Positions 1 through 9,277 are shown, counted from the stretch's first letter. The stretch: DNA of 64,000 bases from Pseudomonas sp. TH31 (GCF_016650815.1 NZ_JAEKEZ010000038.1:489513-553512); one strand, 5' to 3'. Numbers and translations are program-made. Notes: generated from the letters alone by a model not told the origin.

Positions 1-2
1 AC

Positions 3-1343
3 GCCAGGAACTACGCGGGCGAAGCCTTCGGCAAGTTGTTCGGCGACGTGGTGGCGTTTGCCAAGGCCAATGGCTTGTCGGGCCAGGACGTGCTGTTCAG
101 CGGCCACAGCCTCGGCGGCCTGGGCGTCAACAGCGTGGCGGACCTGAGCACTGACAAATGGGGCGGCTTCTTCAAGGACTCGAACTACATCGCCTACGCT
201 TCGCCGACCCAAAGCAGCACCGACAAAGTGCTCAACGTCGGTTACGAAAACGACCCGGTGTTCCGCGCACTCGACGGTTCGACGTTCAACCTGGCGTCGG
301 TCGGCGTGCACGACGCTCCCAAGGAATCGGCGACGGACAACATCGTCAGCTTCAACGATCATTACGCTTCGACGGCGTGGAATGTGCTGCCGTTTTCCAT
401 CCTCAACATTCCGACCTGGATTTCGCATTTGCCAACGGCTTACGGCGATGGCATGAACCGGGTGATCGAGTCGACGTTCTACGACCTGACCAGTAAAGAC
501 TCGACCATCATCGTCGCCAACCTCTCGGACCCGGCGCGGGCCAACACCTGGGTCCAGGATCTGAACCGCAACGCCGAAACCCACAAGGGCAGTACCTTCA
601 TCATCGGCAGCGACGGCAATGACCTGATTCAGGGCGGCAAGGGCAACGATTACCTCGAAGGTCGGGATGGCAACGACACCTTCCGCGACGGTGGCGGCTA
701 CAACATTCTGCTCGGCGGCAAGGGCAATAACGTACTGGACTTGCAGCAATCGGTGAAGAGCTTCGATTTCGCCAACGACGGTGCCGGCAACCTCTACGTG
801 CGTGACGCCAATGGCGGTATCAGCATCACCCGCGACATCGGCAGCATCATCACCAAGGAACCGGGGTTCCTGTGGGGCGTGTTCAAGGATGACGTGACCC
901 ACAGTGTCACGGCGGATGGCCTGAAGGTCGGGAACAACCTGACTCAGTACGCCTCGACGGTGAAGGGGGGCGCCGGAGCCGATACGCTCACGGCCCACGC
1001 CAGCGGGGACTGGCTGTTTGGCCTGGACGGCAACGATCATTTGATTGGCGGCAAGGGCAACGACGTGTTCGTTGGCGGCGCGGGCAATGACTTGATGGAG
1101 TCGGGCGGCGGGATCAATACCTTCCTGTTCACGGGAGCATTTGGTCAGGACAAGGTGATTGGTTATCAGGCCAGCGACAAACTGGTGTTCATGGGCGTTC
1201 AGGGCGTCGCGCCGAACGATGACTTCCGGGCGCATGCCACGGCGCTCGGGCATGACACGGTGCTGACGTTTGGTGGTGATTCGGTGACGCTGGTGGGGGT
1301 TGGGCTGGCGAGTTTGTCCGGCTCCGGGATTGTGATCGCCTGA
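3..1343 (+). CDS. pueA: Family I.3 RTX lipase / polyurethanase, 5'-truncated
   Basis: Secreted serine ester hydrolase (triacylglycerol or polyester/polyurethane substrates) exported by a type I (ABC) system. The frame is open from base 3, so the N-terminus lies outside the window. The nucleophile motif GHSLGG is visible about 35 residues in. It is followed by the conserved hydrolase region and two blocks of RTX nonapeptides (GGKGND, GRDGND, then GLDGND, GGKGND, GGAGND) that bind calcium. The protein ends in a hydrophobic uncleaved secretion tail (SGSGIVIA). About 411 residues follow the catalytic Ser. If that Ser sits near residue 207 as in family I.3, the full length would be about 617, matching the PueA/long I.3 lipase class rather than the shorter 476-residue LipA. 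A lipase/polyurethanase split cannot be made from sequence alone. Confidence 0.85.
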   Translation, partial: ARNYAGEAFGKLFGDVVAFAKANGLSGQDVLFSGHSLGGLGVNSVADLSTDKWGGFFKDSNYIAYASPTQSSTDKVLNVGYENDPVFRALDGSTFNLASVGVHDAPKESATDNIVSFNDHYASTAWNVLPFSILNIPTWISHLPTAYGDGMNRVIESTFYDLTSKDSTIIVANLSDPARANTWVQDLNRNAETHKGSTFIIGSDGNDLIQGGKGNDYLEGRDGNDTFRDGGGYNILLGGKGNNVLDLQQSVKSFDFANDGAGNLYVRDANGGISITRDIGSIITKEPGFLWGVFKDDVTHSVTADGLKVGNNLTQYASTVKGGAGADTLTAHASGDWLFGLDGNDHLIGGKGNDVFVGGAGNDLMESGGGINTFLFTGAFGQDKVIGYQASDKLVFMGVQGVAPNDDFRAHATALGHDTVLTFGGDSVTLVGVGLASLSGSGIVIA

Positions 1344-1350
1344 TAGGGCC

Positions 1351-1446
1351 CCTTCGCGAGCAAGCCCGCTCCCACAATGGATCGAGTGTGCAGCAGATTT
1401 TGTGCACGACACAGATCCACTGTGGGAGCGGGCTTGCTCGCGAAGA
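1351..1446. repeat. REPIN (inverted REP doublet)
   Basis: Two oppositely oriented REP arms (1351-1376 and 1421-1446) are near-perfect reverse complements built on the core GTGGGAGCGGGCTTGCTCGC. They lie just 3' of the lipase stop. The transcript can fold into a long hairpin and may protect or end the lipase mRNA. Related doublets occur at least six more times in this window. Confidence 0.85.
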
Positions 1447-1608
1447 ACGATGACACGGTAAACCTGCCTGTCACCGTGACCCGAAGGTCAAAACCGGACT
1501 CCAATACCTGCACCAACAGGAACCGGCACTAAAGCATCCGCCCGATTGTGCGTTATCCCTATAACGCAGCAGCGGCATGCTGCCATCGAAAACAGGAGAT
1601 TCAGCACC

Positions 1609-1974
1609 GTGAGTAACAGCAAGAGGTATGTCCTGGGGTTGGCTTTGGCCGTGTTATCGGCGAACGCCGCTGCAGAACTGCCTCATAGCTCGATTTTGAG
1701 CCGTTATGGCATGACGCCAGATGAATTGCCGAAACCGGCAGTGATCGAAACCAAAGCACCCGTCGAAGAGAAAACCCTCTTTCATGTCCAGCCGGAGCAG
1801 CCCTGGGCCACTGTCCGTTTCGGTGACGGGAAAAAGCCTGAAGTGACCGGCAACATCAGCATCGACCATTCGCTGCAACAGGAATATGACCGGTGCCAGA
1901 AGCTGCGTGACCAAATGATCAGGCGGGGTGAGCGCTACATCGTCTGTGATACCAGCATTCCCGGAATGCCTTAG
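1609..1974 (+). CDS. Small exported protein of unknown function
   Basis: A 121-residue protein. GTG at 1609 is chosen because a good Shine-Dalgarno (CAGGAG at 1593-1598) precedes it and because the N-terminus then reads as a signal peptide: basic MSNSKR, hydrophobic VLGLALAVLSANA, with likely cleavage after AAA. The mature part is hydrophilic, has two Cys near the C-terminus (YDRCQKL and IVCDTS) that could form a disulfide, and shows no family that I recognise. It is probably periplasmic. It stands alone between two REPINs. Confidence 0.7.
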   Translation: MSNSKRYVLGLALAVLSANAAAELPHSSILSRYGMTPDELPKPAVIETKAPVEEKTLFHVQPEQPWATVRFGDGKKPEVTGNISIDHSLQQEYDRCQKLRDQMIRRGERYIVCDTSIPGMP

Positions 1975-1996
1975 TTTTTCGGCGTTTGCGAGGGCC

Positions 1997-2064
1997 TCTT
2001 CGCGGGCAAGCCTCGCTCCTACAGATTGAAACGTGCCCCTGTAGGAGCGAGGCTTGCCCGCGAT
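1997..2064. repeat. REPIN (inverted REP doublet)
   Basis: Arms 1999-2024 and 2039-2063 are reverse complements with the core TAGGAGCGAGGCTTGCCCGCG, a variant of the REP at 1351. The doublet lies between two convergent genes and could serve as a shared transcript end. Confidence 0.8.
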
Positions 2065-2080
2065 GAACGATGACACGGTC

Positions 2081-2305
2081 TCAGTCTGGTTTACGAACCG
2101 TCGCTACATCATTGGCATTGACCTTCACTTTCGCCCCGGAAATATCTTCGAATTCATAGAAGCCGTCCTTGGTCTTGGTTTTCGGCATGTCCTTGGTCAA
2201 ATACTGGGTGCCGTTCTGCAGGGTCACCACGGTTGGCGTCGCGCAACCGGCCAGGGCCAGGAAAGCGGCGATTGCCAGGGGCAGGCCCAGGGTCTTGATG
2301 TTCAT
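2081..2305 (-). CDS. YgdI/YgdR-type small lipoprotein (DUF903)
   Basis: A 74-residue lipoprotein. The N-terminus has a signal peptide ending in a lipobox (LALAGC), so Cys21 would be lipidated and the protein placed in the outer or inner membrane. The rest is the small SH3-like DUF903 fold with the typical TVVTLQNGTQY start and a C-terminal VRKPD. Family members are envelope lipoproteins of unknown role. The gene is monocistronic, divergent from the nuclease gene at 2522. Confidence 0.85.
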   Translation of the reverse strand: MNIKTLGLPLAIAAFLALAGCATPTVVTLQNGTQYLTKDMPKTKTKDGFYEFEDISGAKVKVNANDVATVRKPD

Positions 2306-2521
2306 ACATACCTCTCATGGTGCTCAAAAAATCAGTGTGACTGCTGCAGTCATCACTGTGGCTCTATGGCGTTTGGTGCCATGGATCGATAGAAAGTTCG
2401 ATGCCTAGCCGAAAAATGATCGATTAGCTTCGCCGCCCATCCTTTTCCGTTTGCACCGTAAGGGGCACAGCTGGTATCTGTACGCATAACCAGTATTCGC
2501 TCTCCATGGCTCTGATTTCCC

Positions 2522-4174
2522 GTGACTGCAAACCCGCTCGACGATCCGTTCTATTACTTGAACAATTTCATGCAAGTCCTTGACTGGCTTGAACATCGCT
2601 ATGCCGATGTGTTGAGTGTCGAGGAGCAACGCTTCATTCGTGAGTTTAACCGTTTGCCCCGTGAGTCTCGGGCATTGCTGGTGCGGATGGTGATGCGCAA
2701 AGGCCTGCATTTTCGGGCCGGCAAATTGCGTTACGTCGAGATCGGTGACATCGCCAGCGCTGCCGGTCCGCTGCTGGAACTGGGCTGGATCGATGAGCAG
2801 TCGCCGTTATTCATAGAGGACGTGTTTGATGTGCTGCTCAAGGCGGAAATCTTCTTGTGCCTGGGCCATGCCATCGACCAGCCCAAAGGCAAGAAGACCG
2901 ATTGGCTGCCGCTGCTGAGCGAGCAATTTCCTGAGTCTCGAAGTTTCCAGGACTGGTGCCCGACGCTGGATGATCGGCTGTTCAGCCTGACCATCATGGG
3001 CCTGTGTGACCGGTTGCGCTTGATGTTCTTCGGCAATCTTTACCAGGACTGGTCGGAGTTCGTATTGGCGGACCTCGGCATCTTTACCTATGAAAAAGTC
3101 GAGTTTTGCGCCGAATCCCGCGGCCTGCGTTGCCGGGAAGACGTGGACGCCTGCGTGTTCCTGCACGACTGTCAGCTTCGGTTCGAGGCCGGTGAAGACG
3201 TCGCCGTCGTCGTCGAGCAGATCAACGCCCTGGCGCTGAATAATCCCTGGTTGCAACGTCGCCGGAGCAAGCTGTTGTTCCAGATTGGCCAGCATTGCGA
3301 ACGCGTGGCCGATTTCGCCAATGCCCTGACCATCTACCGTGAATGCGCCTATCCCGGCGCGCGCCTGCGGCTGATTCGGGTGTTGGAGCGTTGCGCTGAG
3401 TATTCGCTGGCCCTGGAACTGGCAACTTTCGCCGGACAAGTACCGCAAAGCGCCGCCGAACAGCAGCAATTGCTGCGGGTGTTGCCAAGGCTGCGGCGCA
3501 AGCTGGGCGGGCCACCGATCAAGCGCGCAGCTCCTCGGGCCATGCAGCGCCTGGATCTGCAATTGCCGCGCACCGATCTGGCGTTGTCGGTGGAGTATTA
3601 CGTGCAGGCGCACCTGGCCGAGGAGTTGGCTCCGGTGCATTACGTGGAGAACAGCTTGATCAACTCGCTGTTCGGCTTGCTGTGCTGGCCGGCGATTTTC
3701 GCGCCGTTGCCGGGGGCGTTTTTTCACCCGTTCCAGCGTGGTCCGGTGGATTTGCTCAATGAAGACTTTCACGATCGCCGGGCCGAACTGTTCCAGTCCT
3801 GCCTCGCCGAACTGGAGGACGGGCGTTACCTTCAGACGATCCGCGAGCGTTTCGTGGCCAAGCGGGGCGTGCAGTCGCCGTTCGTATTCTGGGGCGCGCT
3901 GAGCGGGGAGTTGCTCGATCAGGCGCTGCAGTGCCTGCCGGCCGAACACCTCAAGCACTGGTTCAACCGCTTGCTGCTGGACATCAAGGCCAACCGCGCC
4001 GGCATGCCGGACCTGATCCAGTTCTGGCCGCAGGACAAGACCTACCGCATGATCGAAGTCAAAGGCCCCGGCGATCGCCTGCAAGACAATCAACTGCGCT
4101 GGATCGAGTTCTGTCACGAACACCAGATGCCGATTGCCGTCTGCTACGTGCAATGGGCGGAGCAGAGCGCTTGA
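2522..4174 (+). CDS. FAN1-type VRR-NUC domain nuclease
   Basis: A 550-residue structure-specific nuclease resembling bacterial homologues of FAN1, which cut branched DNA near interstrand crosslinks. The GTG at 2522 starts the conserved N-terminus (DDPFYYLNNFMQVLDWL). The long helical middle is the SAP/TPR-like DNA-binding part. The C-terminal VRR-NUC domain (about residues 495-545) shows GMPDLIQF, then IEVKGPGD and a final glutamine-containing helix (DNQLRWIEF), which are the metal-binding D, E and K of the PD-(D/E)XK fold. The stop TGA overlaps the TTG start of the helicase gene, so the two proteins are translationally coupled and probably act on the same DNA substrate. Confidence 0.88.
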   Translation: MTANPLDDPFYYLNNFMQVLDWLEHRYADVLSVEEQRFIREFNRLPRESRALLVRMVMRKGLHFRAGKLRYVEIGDIASAAGPLLELGWIDEQSPLFIEDVFDVLLKAEIFLCLGHAIDQPKGKKTDWLPLLSEQFPESRSFQDWCPTLDDRLFSLTIMGLCDRLRLMFFGNLYQDWSEFVLADLGIFTYEKVEFCAESRGLRCREDVDACVFLHDCQLRFEAGEDVAVVVEQINALALNNPWLQRRRSKLLFQIGQHCERVADFANALTIYRECAYPGARLRLIRVLERCAEYSLALELATFAGQVPQSAAEQQQLLRVLPRLRRKLGGPPIKRAAPRAMQRLDLQLPRTDLALSVEYYVQAHLAEELAPVHYVENSLINSLFGLLCWPAIFAPLPGAFFHPFQRGPVDLLNEDFHDRRAELFQSCLAELEDGRYLQTIRERFVAKRGVQSPFVFWGALSGELLDQALQCLPAEHLKHWFNRLLLDIKANRAGMPDLIQFWPQDKTYRMIEVKGPGDRLQDNQLRWIEFCHEHQMPIAVCYVQWAEQSA

Positions 4175-6483
4175 GCTACAGCATTGCGGTGCGGGCGCTG
4201 TGTGAGTTCACCGCCAAGGTCGGTGATCTCGACTTGCGTTTCACGCCGTCACCGACCGCGCTGGAAGGCATCGTCGGTCATCGCACGGTCGCCTCCCGCC
4301 GCGACGACGCTTACCAGAGCGAAGTGGCGCTGGAAGGCTCGTATCAAACCTTGAAGGTAAAGGGCAGGGCGGACGGCTACGACCTGGGGCAAAACTGCCT
4401 GGAAGAAGTCAAAACCTATCGCGGCGACCTGAGCAAACAACCGGCCAATCATCGGCAGTTGCATTGGGCCCAGGCGAAGATCTACGGCTGGCTGATGTGC
4501 CAGAAGCTGCAACTGGCACAGATCAACCTGGCGCTGGTGTACTTCGACATCGTCAGTGAAAAGGAAACCTGCCTGGTCGAGCCCTTCAGTGCCGCCGAAC
4601 TGGAGGCGTTCTTCGAGCATCATTGCCGGTTGTTCCTGTACTGGGCCGAGCAGGAAATGGCCCATCGCGAAGCCCGTAATCTAGCGGCGCAGGGTTTGGC
4701 TTTTCCCCATGCCGGGTTTCGTCCGGGGCAACGGCATCTGGCCGAGTCGGTGTTCAAAGCCGTCAGCACCGGCCGTTGCCTGATGGCACAGGCACCTACC
4801 GGAATCGGCAAGACCGTCGGCACGTTGTTCCCGATGCTCAAGGCTCTGGCGCCGCAGCAACTGGACAAAGTGTTCTTCCTCACGGCGAAAACCCCGGGGC
4901 GCAAACTGGCGCTGGACGCGGCGCAGGTGATCCTCGACAGCGCCGACGCGCCACCGTTGCGCATTCTGGAGATGATTGCCCGGGACAAGGCCTGCGAACA
5001 CCCGGACAAGGCCTGCCATGGTGAGTCCTGCCCGTTGGCCCGGGGCTTCTACGACCGATTGCCCGCTGCGCGCCAGGCCGCCAGTCAGTTGAGCCTGTTG
5101 AACCAGAGTGCCTTGCGTGAAGTCGCACTGGAACACGACGTCTGCCCGTATTACCTGAGCCAGGAAATGGCCCGCTGGGTGGACGTGGTGGTCGCCGACT
5201 ACAACTACTACTTCGACTTCAGCGCCTTGCTGTTTGGCCTGGCCCAGGCCAACAACTGGCGGGTCGCGGTGCTGGTGGACGAGGCGCACAACCTGGTGGA
5301 GCGCGGCCGCCAGATGTACAGCGCCAGCCTCGACCAAGCGACCCTCCACGCGGTGCGCAAAACCGCCCCTGAAGCGTTGAAGAAATCCCTGCAACGGGTC
5401 AATCGCCAATGGAACGCCCTGCATGACTTGCAGCTCGGCGCGTATCAGGCCTACGACAAGGTGCCGGAAAAACTGCTCCAGGCCGTGTCTTCGTGCAGCG
5501 CGAGCATCGGCGACTACCTGAACGATCATCCCCAGGGCCTGGACAGCGCCTTACAGAATTTCTACTTCGACATGCTGCAATTTGGCCGGGTGGCGGAGCT
5601 GTTCGATGAGCAGTTCCTGTTCGACATCAGCAAGCGCGACCTGGAGCGCAAACGCAATCTGTCGCAGCTGTGCCTGCGCAACGTGGTGCCCGCGGGGTTC
5701 ATTCGCCCGCGCCTGACGGCGGCACGCAGCACCGTGCTGTTTTCCGCGACGCTCAGCCCTCGGCATTACTACGCTGATCTGCTGGGAACACCGCCGAACA
5801 CAGTCTGGATCGACGTTGAGTCACCGTTCCACGCGGACCAGTTGCAGGTCAGCATCGTCAGCCAGATCTCGACCCGTTTTGTCCACCGCCAGGCGTCGCT
5901 CGGGCCGATTGTCGAGCTGATCGCCCGGCAGTTCACCCAGCGTCCCGGCAACTACCTGGCGTTTTTCAGCAGTTTCGATTATTTGCAGCAAGTGGCGCAG
6001 TTGCTGGCCGAACGCCACCCGCACATCACCTTGTGGTCACAGTCCCGAGGCATGGCCGAACGTCAGCGCCAGGACTTCCTCGACCAATTCACCACGCACA
6101 GCCAGGGTGTCGGTTTCGCAGTGCTGGGCGGGGCGTTTGGCGAAGGCATCGACTTGCCTGGCGCCCGGTTGATCGGCGCTTTCATTGCCACGTTAGGGTT
6201 GGCACAACTGAACCCGGTCAATGAGCAGATGAAGCACCGCATGGCGGCGATTTTCGGTGCTGGCTACGACTACACCTACCTGTATCCCGGCGTGCAGAAA
6301 GTCGTGCAAGCCGCCGGCCGGGTGATCCGCACCCAGCAGGATCAGGGTGTGGTAATGCTGATCGATGATCGGTTTGGTGATAGCAAGGTCAAGCAATTGC
6401 TGCCGCGTTGGTGGTCTGTTCGCTCAGCATCCGCACCCACTCGGCGGCAAAGCGATGACAATCTCCCGGCCAGCGAGCAGTGA
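4171..6483 (+). CDS. Fe-S superfamily 2 helicase (XPD/DinG-like) with N-terminal PD-(D/E)XK nuclease domain
   Basis: A 770-residue ATP-dependent DNA helicase. TTG at 4171 is chosen because it overlaps the upstream stop and begins the conserved SYSIAVRALCEF. Residues about 1-160 look like a PD-(D/E)XK (Cas4/RecB-like) nuclease: Asp68, Glu79-Val-Lys81, then a QAKIYGWL helix. Walker A APTGIGKT is at 208-215 and DEAH at 370-373. Cys275, 282, 287 and 325 lie between them as a 4Fe-4S cluster, as in XPD/DinG. Helicase motif VI is seen as QAAGRVIRT. The operon with the FAN1-type nuclease suggests crosslink or replication-fork repair. The last about 30 residues run into the convergent PfpI gene (95 bp overlap) and look like an extension. 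Confidence 0.87.
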   Translation: MSYSIAVRALCEFTAKVGDLDLRFTPSPTALEGIVGHRTVASRRDDAYQSEVALEGSYQTLKVKGRADGYDLGQNCLEEVKTYRGDLSKQPANHRQLHWAQAKIYGWLMCQKLQLAQINLALVYFDIVSEKETCLVEPFSAAELEAFFEHHCRLFLYWAEQEMAHREARNLAAQGLAFPHAGFRPGQRHLAESVFKAVSTGRCLMAQAPTGIGKTVGTLFPMLKALAPQQLDKVFFLTAKTPGRKLALDAAQVILDSADAPPLRILEMIARDKACEHPDKACHGESCPLARGFYDRLPAARQAASQLSLLNQSALREVALEHDVCPYYLSQEMARWVDVVVADYNYYFDFSALLFGLAQANNWRVAVLVDEAHNLVERGRQMYSASLDQATLHAVRKTAPEALKKSLQRVNRQWNALHDLQLGAYQAYDKVPEKLLQAVSSCSASIGDYLNDHPQGLDSALQNFYFDMLQFGRVAELFDEQFLFDISKRDLERKRNLSQLCLRNVVPAGFIRPRLTAARSTVLFSATLSPRHYYADLLGTPPNTVWIDVESPFHADQLQVSIVSQISTRFVHRQASLGPIVELIARQFTQRPGNYLAFFSSFDYLQQVAQLLAERHPHITLWSQSRGMAERQRQDFLDQFTTHSQGVGFAVLGGAFGEGIDLPGARLIGAFIATLGLAQLNPVNEQMKHRMAAIFGAGYDYTYLYPGVQKVVQAAGRVIRTQQDQGVVMLIDDRFGDSKVKQLLPRWWSVRSASAPTRRQSDDNLPASEQ

Positions 6484-7177
6484 GCAAATTGCCGTCGCGG
6501 ATCACAAAGCCGTGCTGTGGCTTGTCCGTCGAATCACGTTTGGCCAGAAACGGCCCGCGCACGAAATCTGCAGGCTTGTTAAGGGCGGCCGATACTTCGG
6601 CTTCGACGGTCTGCCGGTAGGTCCGGTAATAACGCCCCAGCCACAGTGCAGTCATCAGCCAGGCCGGCAGTTCCATGGCGCCGGCCACCAGCGCCGTGAC
6701 TTTGTGTCCATCCAGCACTGGACGGCCGGTGGCAGGGTCAAGTGTGCGCGCCAGCAACAGCACGCCATGGCAAACCGCAGCCACCGGTTGTTCAGTCTTG
6801 AAAAAGTGCAGGGCAATACGCCGGGCCTGCCCGGACTCCAGCAGGCTGCGCATCCCTTGGGCGTGACCGCCGGGAATCAGCAGCCCGGCAAACTGGCTCG
6901 GGTCGACATCGGCGTAGGCCAATGGCTGATTGAAGGCCTCGTCTTCAATCATTCGGGCGTAGCTGGCAAGATCGGCTTTACGCGTCATCAGGAGCGGGTT
7001 CAACAGGCCGAACCCGATGTCCACCAAACGCGGGTCGGCGTAGGCGGGCAACCCCTCGGGCGTTGCAAAACGCACCTCGACGCCCGCCTGGCGCATGGCC
7101 TGCCAGGGCACGCTGCTTTCAGTCGGATCGTAATCACGGTTGGGCAACAAAATCAGAATCATCGAGGGCTTCTTCAT
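6389..7177 (-). CDS. DJ-1/PfpI family (class I glutamine amidotransferase-like) protein
   Basis: A 262-residue protein of the DJ-1/PfpI superfamily, which includes Hsp31-type glyoxalases/chaperones and putative amidases. The nucleophile elbow AVCHGV carries the reactive Cys, PGGHAQGM is the usual preceding glycine-rich loop, and the C-terminal DGNLLTARWPGD strand is typical of the family. Glu19-Ser in DPTESSVPW may be the acid next to the Cys. The specific substrate cannot be assigned. The 3' end overlaps the helicase gene tail by 95 bp in convergent orientation. Confidence 0.8.
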   Translation of the reverse strand: MKKPSMILILLPNRDYDPTESSVPWQAMRQAGVEVRFATPEGLPAYADPRLVDIGFGLLNPLLMTRKADLASYARMIEDEAFNQPLAYADVDPSQFAGLLIPGGHAQGMRSLLESGQARRIALHFFKTEQPVAAVCHGVLLLARTLDPATGRPVLDGHKVTALVAGAMELPAWLMTALWLGRYYRTYRQTVEAEVSAALNKPADFVRGPFLAKRDSTDKPQHGFVIRDGNLLTARWPGDCHRFAAEWVRMLSEQTTNAAAIA

Positions 7178-7319
7178 TGGCCTGGCGCGGCGGATGGGAT
7201 CGAGAATAGGTGGTCTGTGGCCATCACTCCACTGTGACTTTCCAAAGCCTGGTTATTGCGGCTGTCCTATCCTGTTGTTTGTCGCATACTCCATAGAATA
7301 ATAATGCCGGGATGGATCA

Positions 7320-9242
7320 ATGAGCGGTGATCGAACCAAAGCCAATACGATCGAGGACAGCCGTTTGCGACTGTTGATCGATGCGGTGGTGGACTATGCG
7401 ATCTACATGATCGATCCCGATGGCATCATCACCAGCTGGAATGCCGGAGCCCGGCGTTTCAAAGGGTATGAGGAGGCGGAAATACTCGGCCAGCATTTCT
7501 CGCGTTTCTATACCGAACAAGATCGCCTTGCCGGCAAGCCCCAGCGAGCGCTGGATACGGCCATTGCCGAAGGTCGTTTCGAAGGAGAAGGCTGGCGGGT
7601 TCGCAAGGATGGCACGCACTTCTGGTCCCACGTAGTGATCGACCCGATTCTCGACCCGTCGGGCACGTTGCTGGGTTTTGCCAAGATCACCCGGGACCTG
7701 ACCGATCGCAAGATGGCCGAAGAAACCCTCAAGCAAAGCGAGCAGCAATTCCGCTTGCTGGTCCAGAGTGTCACCGACTACGCCATCTATATGCTCGACC
7801 CGCACGGGCGCCTGACCAACTGGAACCTCGGTGCCCAACGCATCAAGGGTTACCGGCCAGAAGAAGTCATCGGCCAGCATTTTTCGATGTTCTACACCCC
7901 TGAGGACCGTGAAGCCGGTGAGCCGCAACGGGCGCTGGAAACTGCGGCGCGTGAAGGCAAATTCGAAAACAAGGCCTGGCGTGTGCGCAAGGACGGTACG
8001 CAGTTCCTGGCTCACGTCGTGGTTGATCCAATCTGGGGTGAGACCGGCACGCTGCTCGGTTTCGCCAAGATCACCCGTGATATCACCGAAGTGACGAAGG
8101 CCCAGCAGGCCCTTGAGCAAACCCGCGAAGCGTTGTTCCAGGCGCAGAAGATGCAGGCCATCGGCCAACTCAGCGGCGGGATCGCCCACGACTTTAACAA
8201 CCTGCTGACGGTAATCCTCGGAAACCTGGAAATCGTCCGTAAACGTATCGGGGACGATCCGAAACTCGTTCGTTTGCTGGACAACGCCACCCAGGGCGCC
8301 ATGCGCGGTGTTTCGCTGACCCAGCGCATGCTGGCCTTTGCCCGGCGTCAGGAACTCAAGACCGAATCCGTCGAGATCCCGGCACTGGTGCAAGGGATCA
8401 CCGGGTTGTTGCGCAGCTCCCTGGGGCCCTCGGTGAAAATCGAAACCAACTTTGCGCCAGACCTCGAACCCGCCGCGGCTGACGTGAATCAACTTGAGTT
8501 GGCAGTGTTGAACCTGGCGACCAATGCCCGTGACGCCATGCCCAATGGCGGGAAGATGGTCATCGGCGCCAGGATTGAGGAGGTCAGCGATCCTGCCCGT
8601 TCTTCCTTGCCGGTTGGCCGCTACGTTTGCCTGAGCATGACCGACACGGGGGAGGGCATGGACCCGGAAACGCTGGCGTTGGCCACCGATCCGTTTTTCA
8701 CCACAAAAGGGGTTGGCAAGGGCACCGGCCTGGGGTTGTCGATGGTTCACGGCTTTATCGAGCAATTGGGTGGGCGATTCATCCTCAAGAGCCAGAAGGA
8801 CCAGGGCACCTGTGCTGAACTCTGGTTACCTGTCGCCATGGCCGGCGCGGTGCCCAGGTCGACGACTGCCGTGCAAGCCATGCCTCCAGTACCCGGTCTG
8901 AGCGTGCTGGTGGTGGATGACGATAGCCTGGTGCTGACCAGCACCAGCCTGCTGCTTGAAGACCTGGGCCATCGGGTGATCAGCGCGGCATCCGGCGCTC
9001 AGGCGCTGGAAGCATTCGACAGCGGCCAGGCGATTGATCTGGTCATCACCGACATGGCCATGCCGCGAATGAACGGCGCGCAACTGGCGCACGCGATTCG
9101 TCTGCTCAAGCCAGACCTGCCGATCATCCTCGCCACCGGTTATGCCGAGCGCCTGGAAGGCTTTGTGCTCGAACTTCCGCGCCTGTCCAAACCGTTTACC
9201 CAACTCAACCTGGTGGAAATCATCAGCCAGGCGATGAAATAA
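7320..9242 (+). CDS. PAS-PAS hybrid sensor histidine kinase with receiver domain
   Basis: A 640-residue cytoplasmic hybrid kinase without membrane segments. Two PAS domains with PAC tails (about 12-130 and 140-255) are strikingly similar to each other (both with DYAIYM.DP, GQHFS.FYT, WRVRKDGT). A HisKA domain follows with the phospho-accepting His290 in IAHDFNNLL, then a HATPase_c domain (N box NLATNARDAM, G boxes DTGEGMD and GTGLGLS). A C-terminal receiver carries Asp578 in ITDMAMP and the conserved Lys in RLSKPF. Such proteins often sense light, redox or flavin-bound signals, but no cofactor-binding residue can be named with confidence. No cognate response regulator lies next to it. Confidence 0.9.
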   Translation: MSGDRTKANTIEDSRLRLLIDAVVDYAIYMIDPDGIITSWNAGARRFKGYEEAEILGQHFSRFYTEQDRLAGKPQRALDTAIAEGRFEGEGWRVRKDGTHFWSHVVIDPILDPSGTLLGFAKITRDLTDRKMAEETLKQSEQQFRLLVQSVTDYAIYMLDPHGRLTNWNLGAQRIKGYRPEEVIGQHFSMFYTPEDREAGEPQRALETAAREGKFENKAWRVRKDGTQFLAHVVVDPIWGETGTLLGFAKITRDITEVTKAQQALEQTREALFQAQKMQAIGQLSGGIAHDFNNLLTVILGNLEIVRKRIGDDPKLVRLLDNATQGAMRGVSLTQRMLAFARRQELKTESVEIPALVQGITGLLRSSLGPSVKIETNFAPDLEPAAADVNQLELAVLNLATNARDAMPNGGKMVIGARIEEVSDPARSSLPVGRYVCLSMTDTGEGMDPETLALATDPFFTTKGVGKGTGLGLSMVHGFIEQLGGRFILKSQKDQGTCAELWLPVAMAGAVPRSTTAVQAMPPVPGLSVLVVDDDSLVLTSTSLLLEDLGHRVISAASGAQALEAFDSGQAIDLVITDMAMPRMNGAQLAHAIRLLKPDLPIILATGYAERLEGFVLELPRLSKPFTQLNLVEIISQAMK

Positions 9243-9277
9243 CGGAGGGGCTAACGCTCGGGCAATCGGTCTGAACT

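Noticed and set aside
2807..4153. Long minus-strand open frame opposite the FAN1-type gene (and similar antisense frames, e.g. 14210-15505, 15548-17125, 50526-52499)
   Set aside because: These are GC-skewed shadow frames with low-complexity Gln/Arg/His-rich translation lacking start signals, opposite to well-supported genes.
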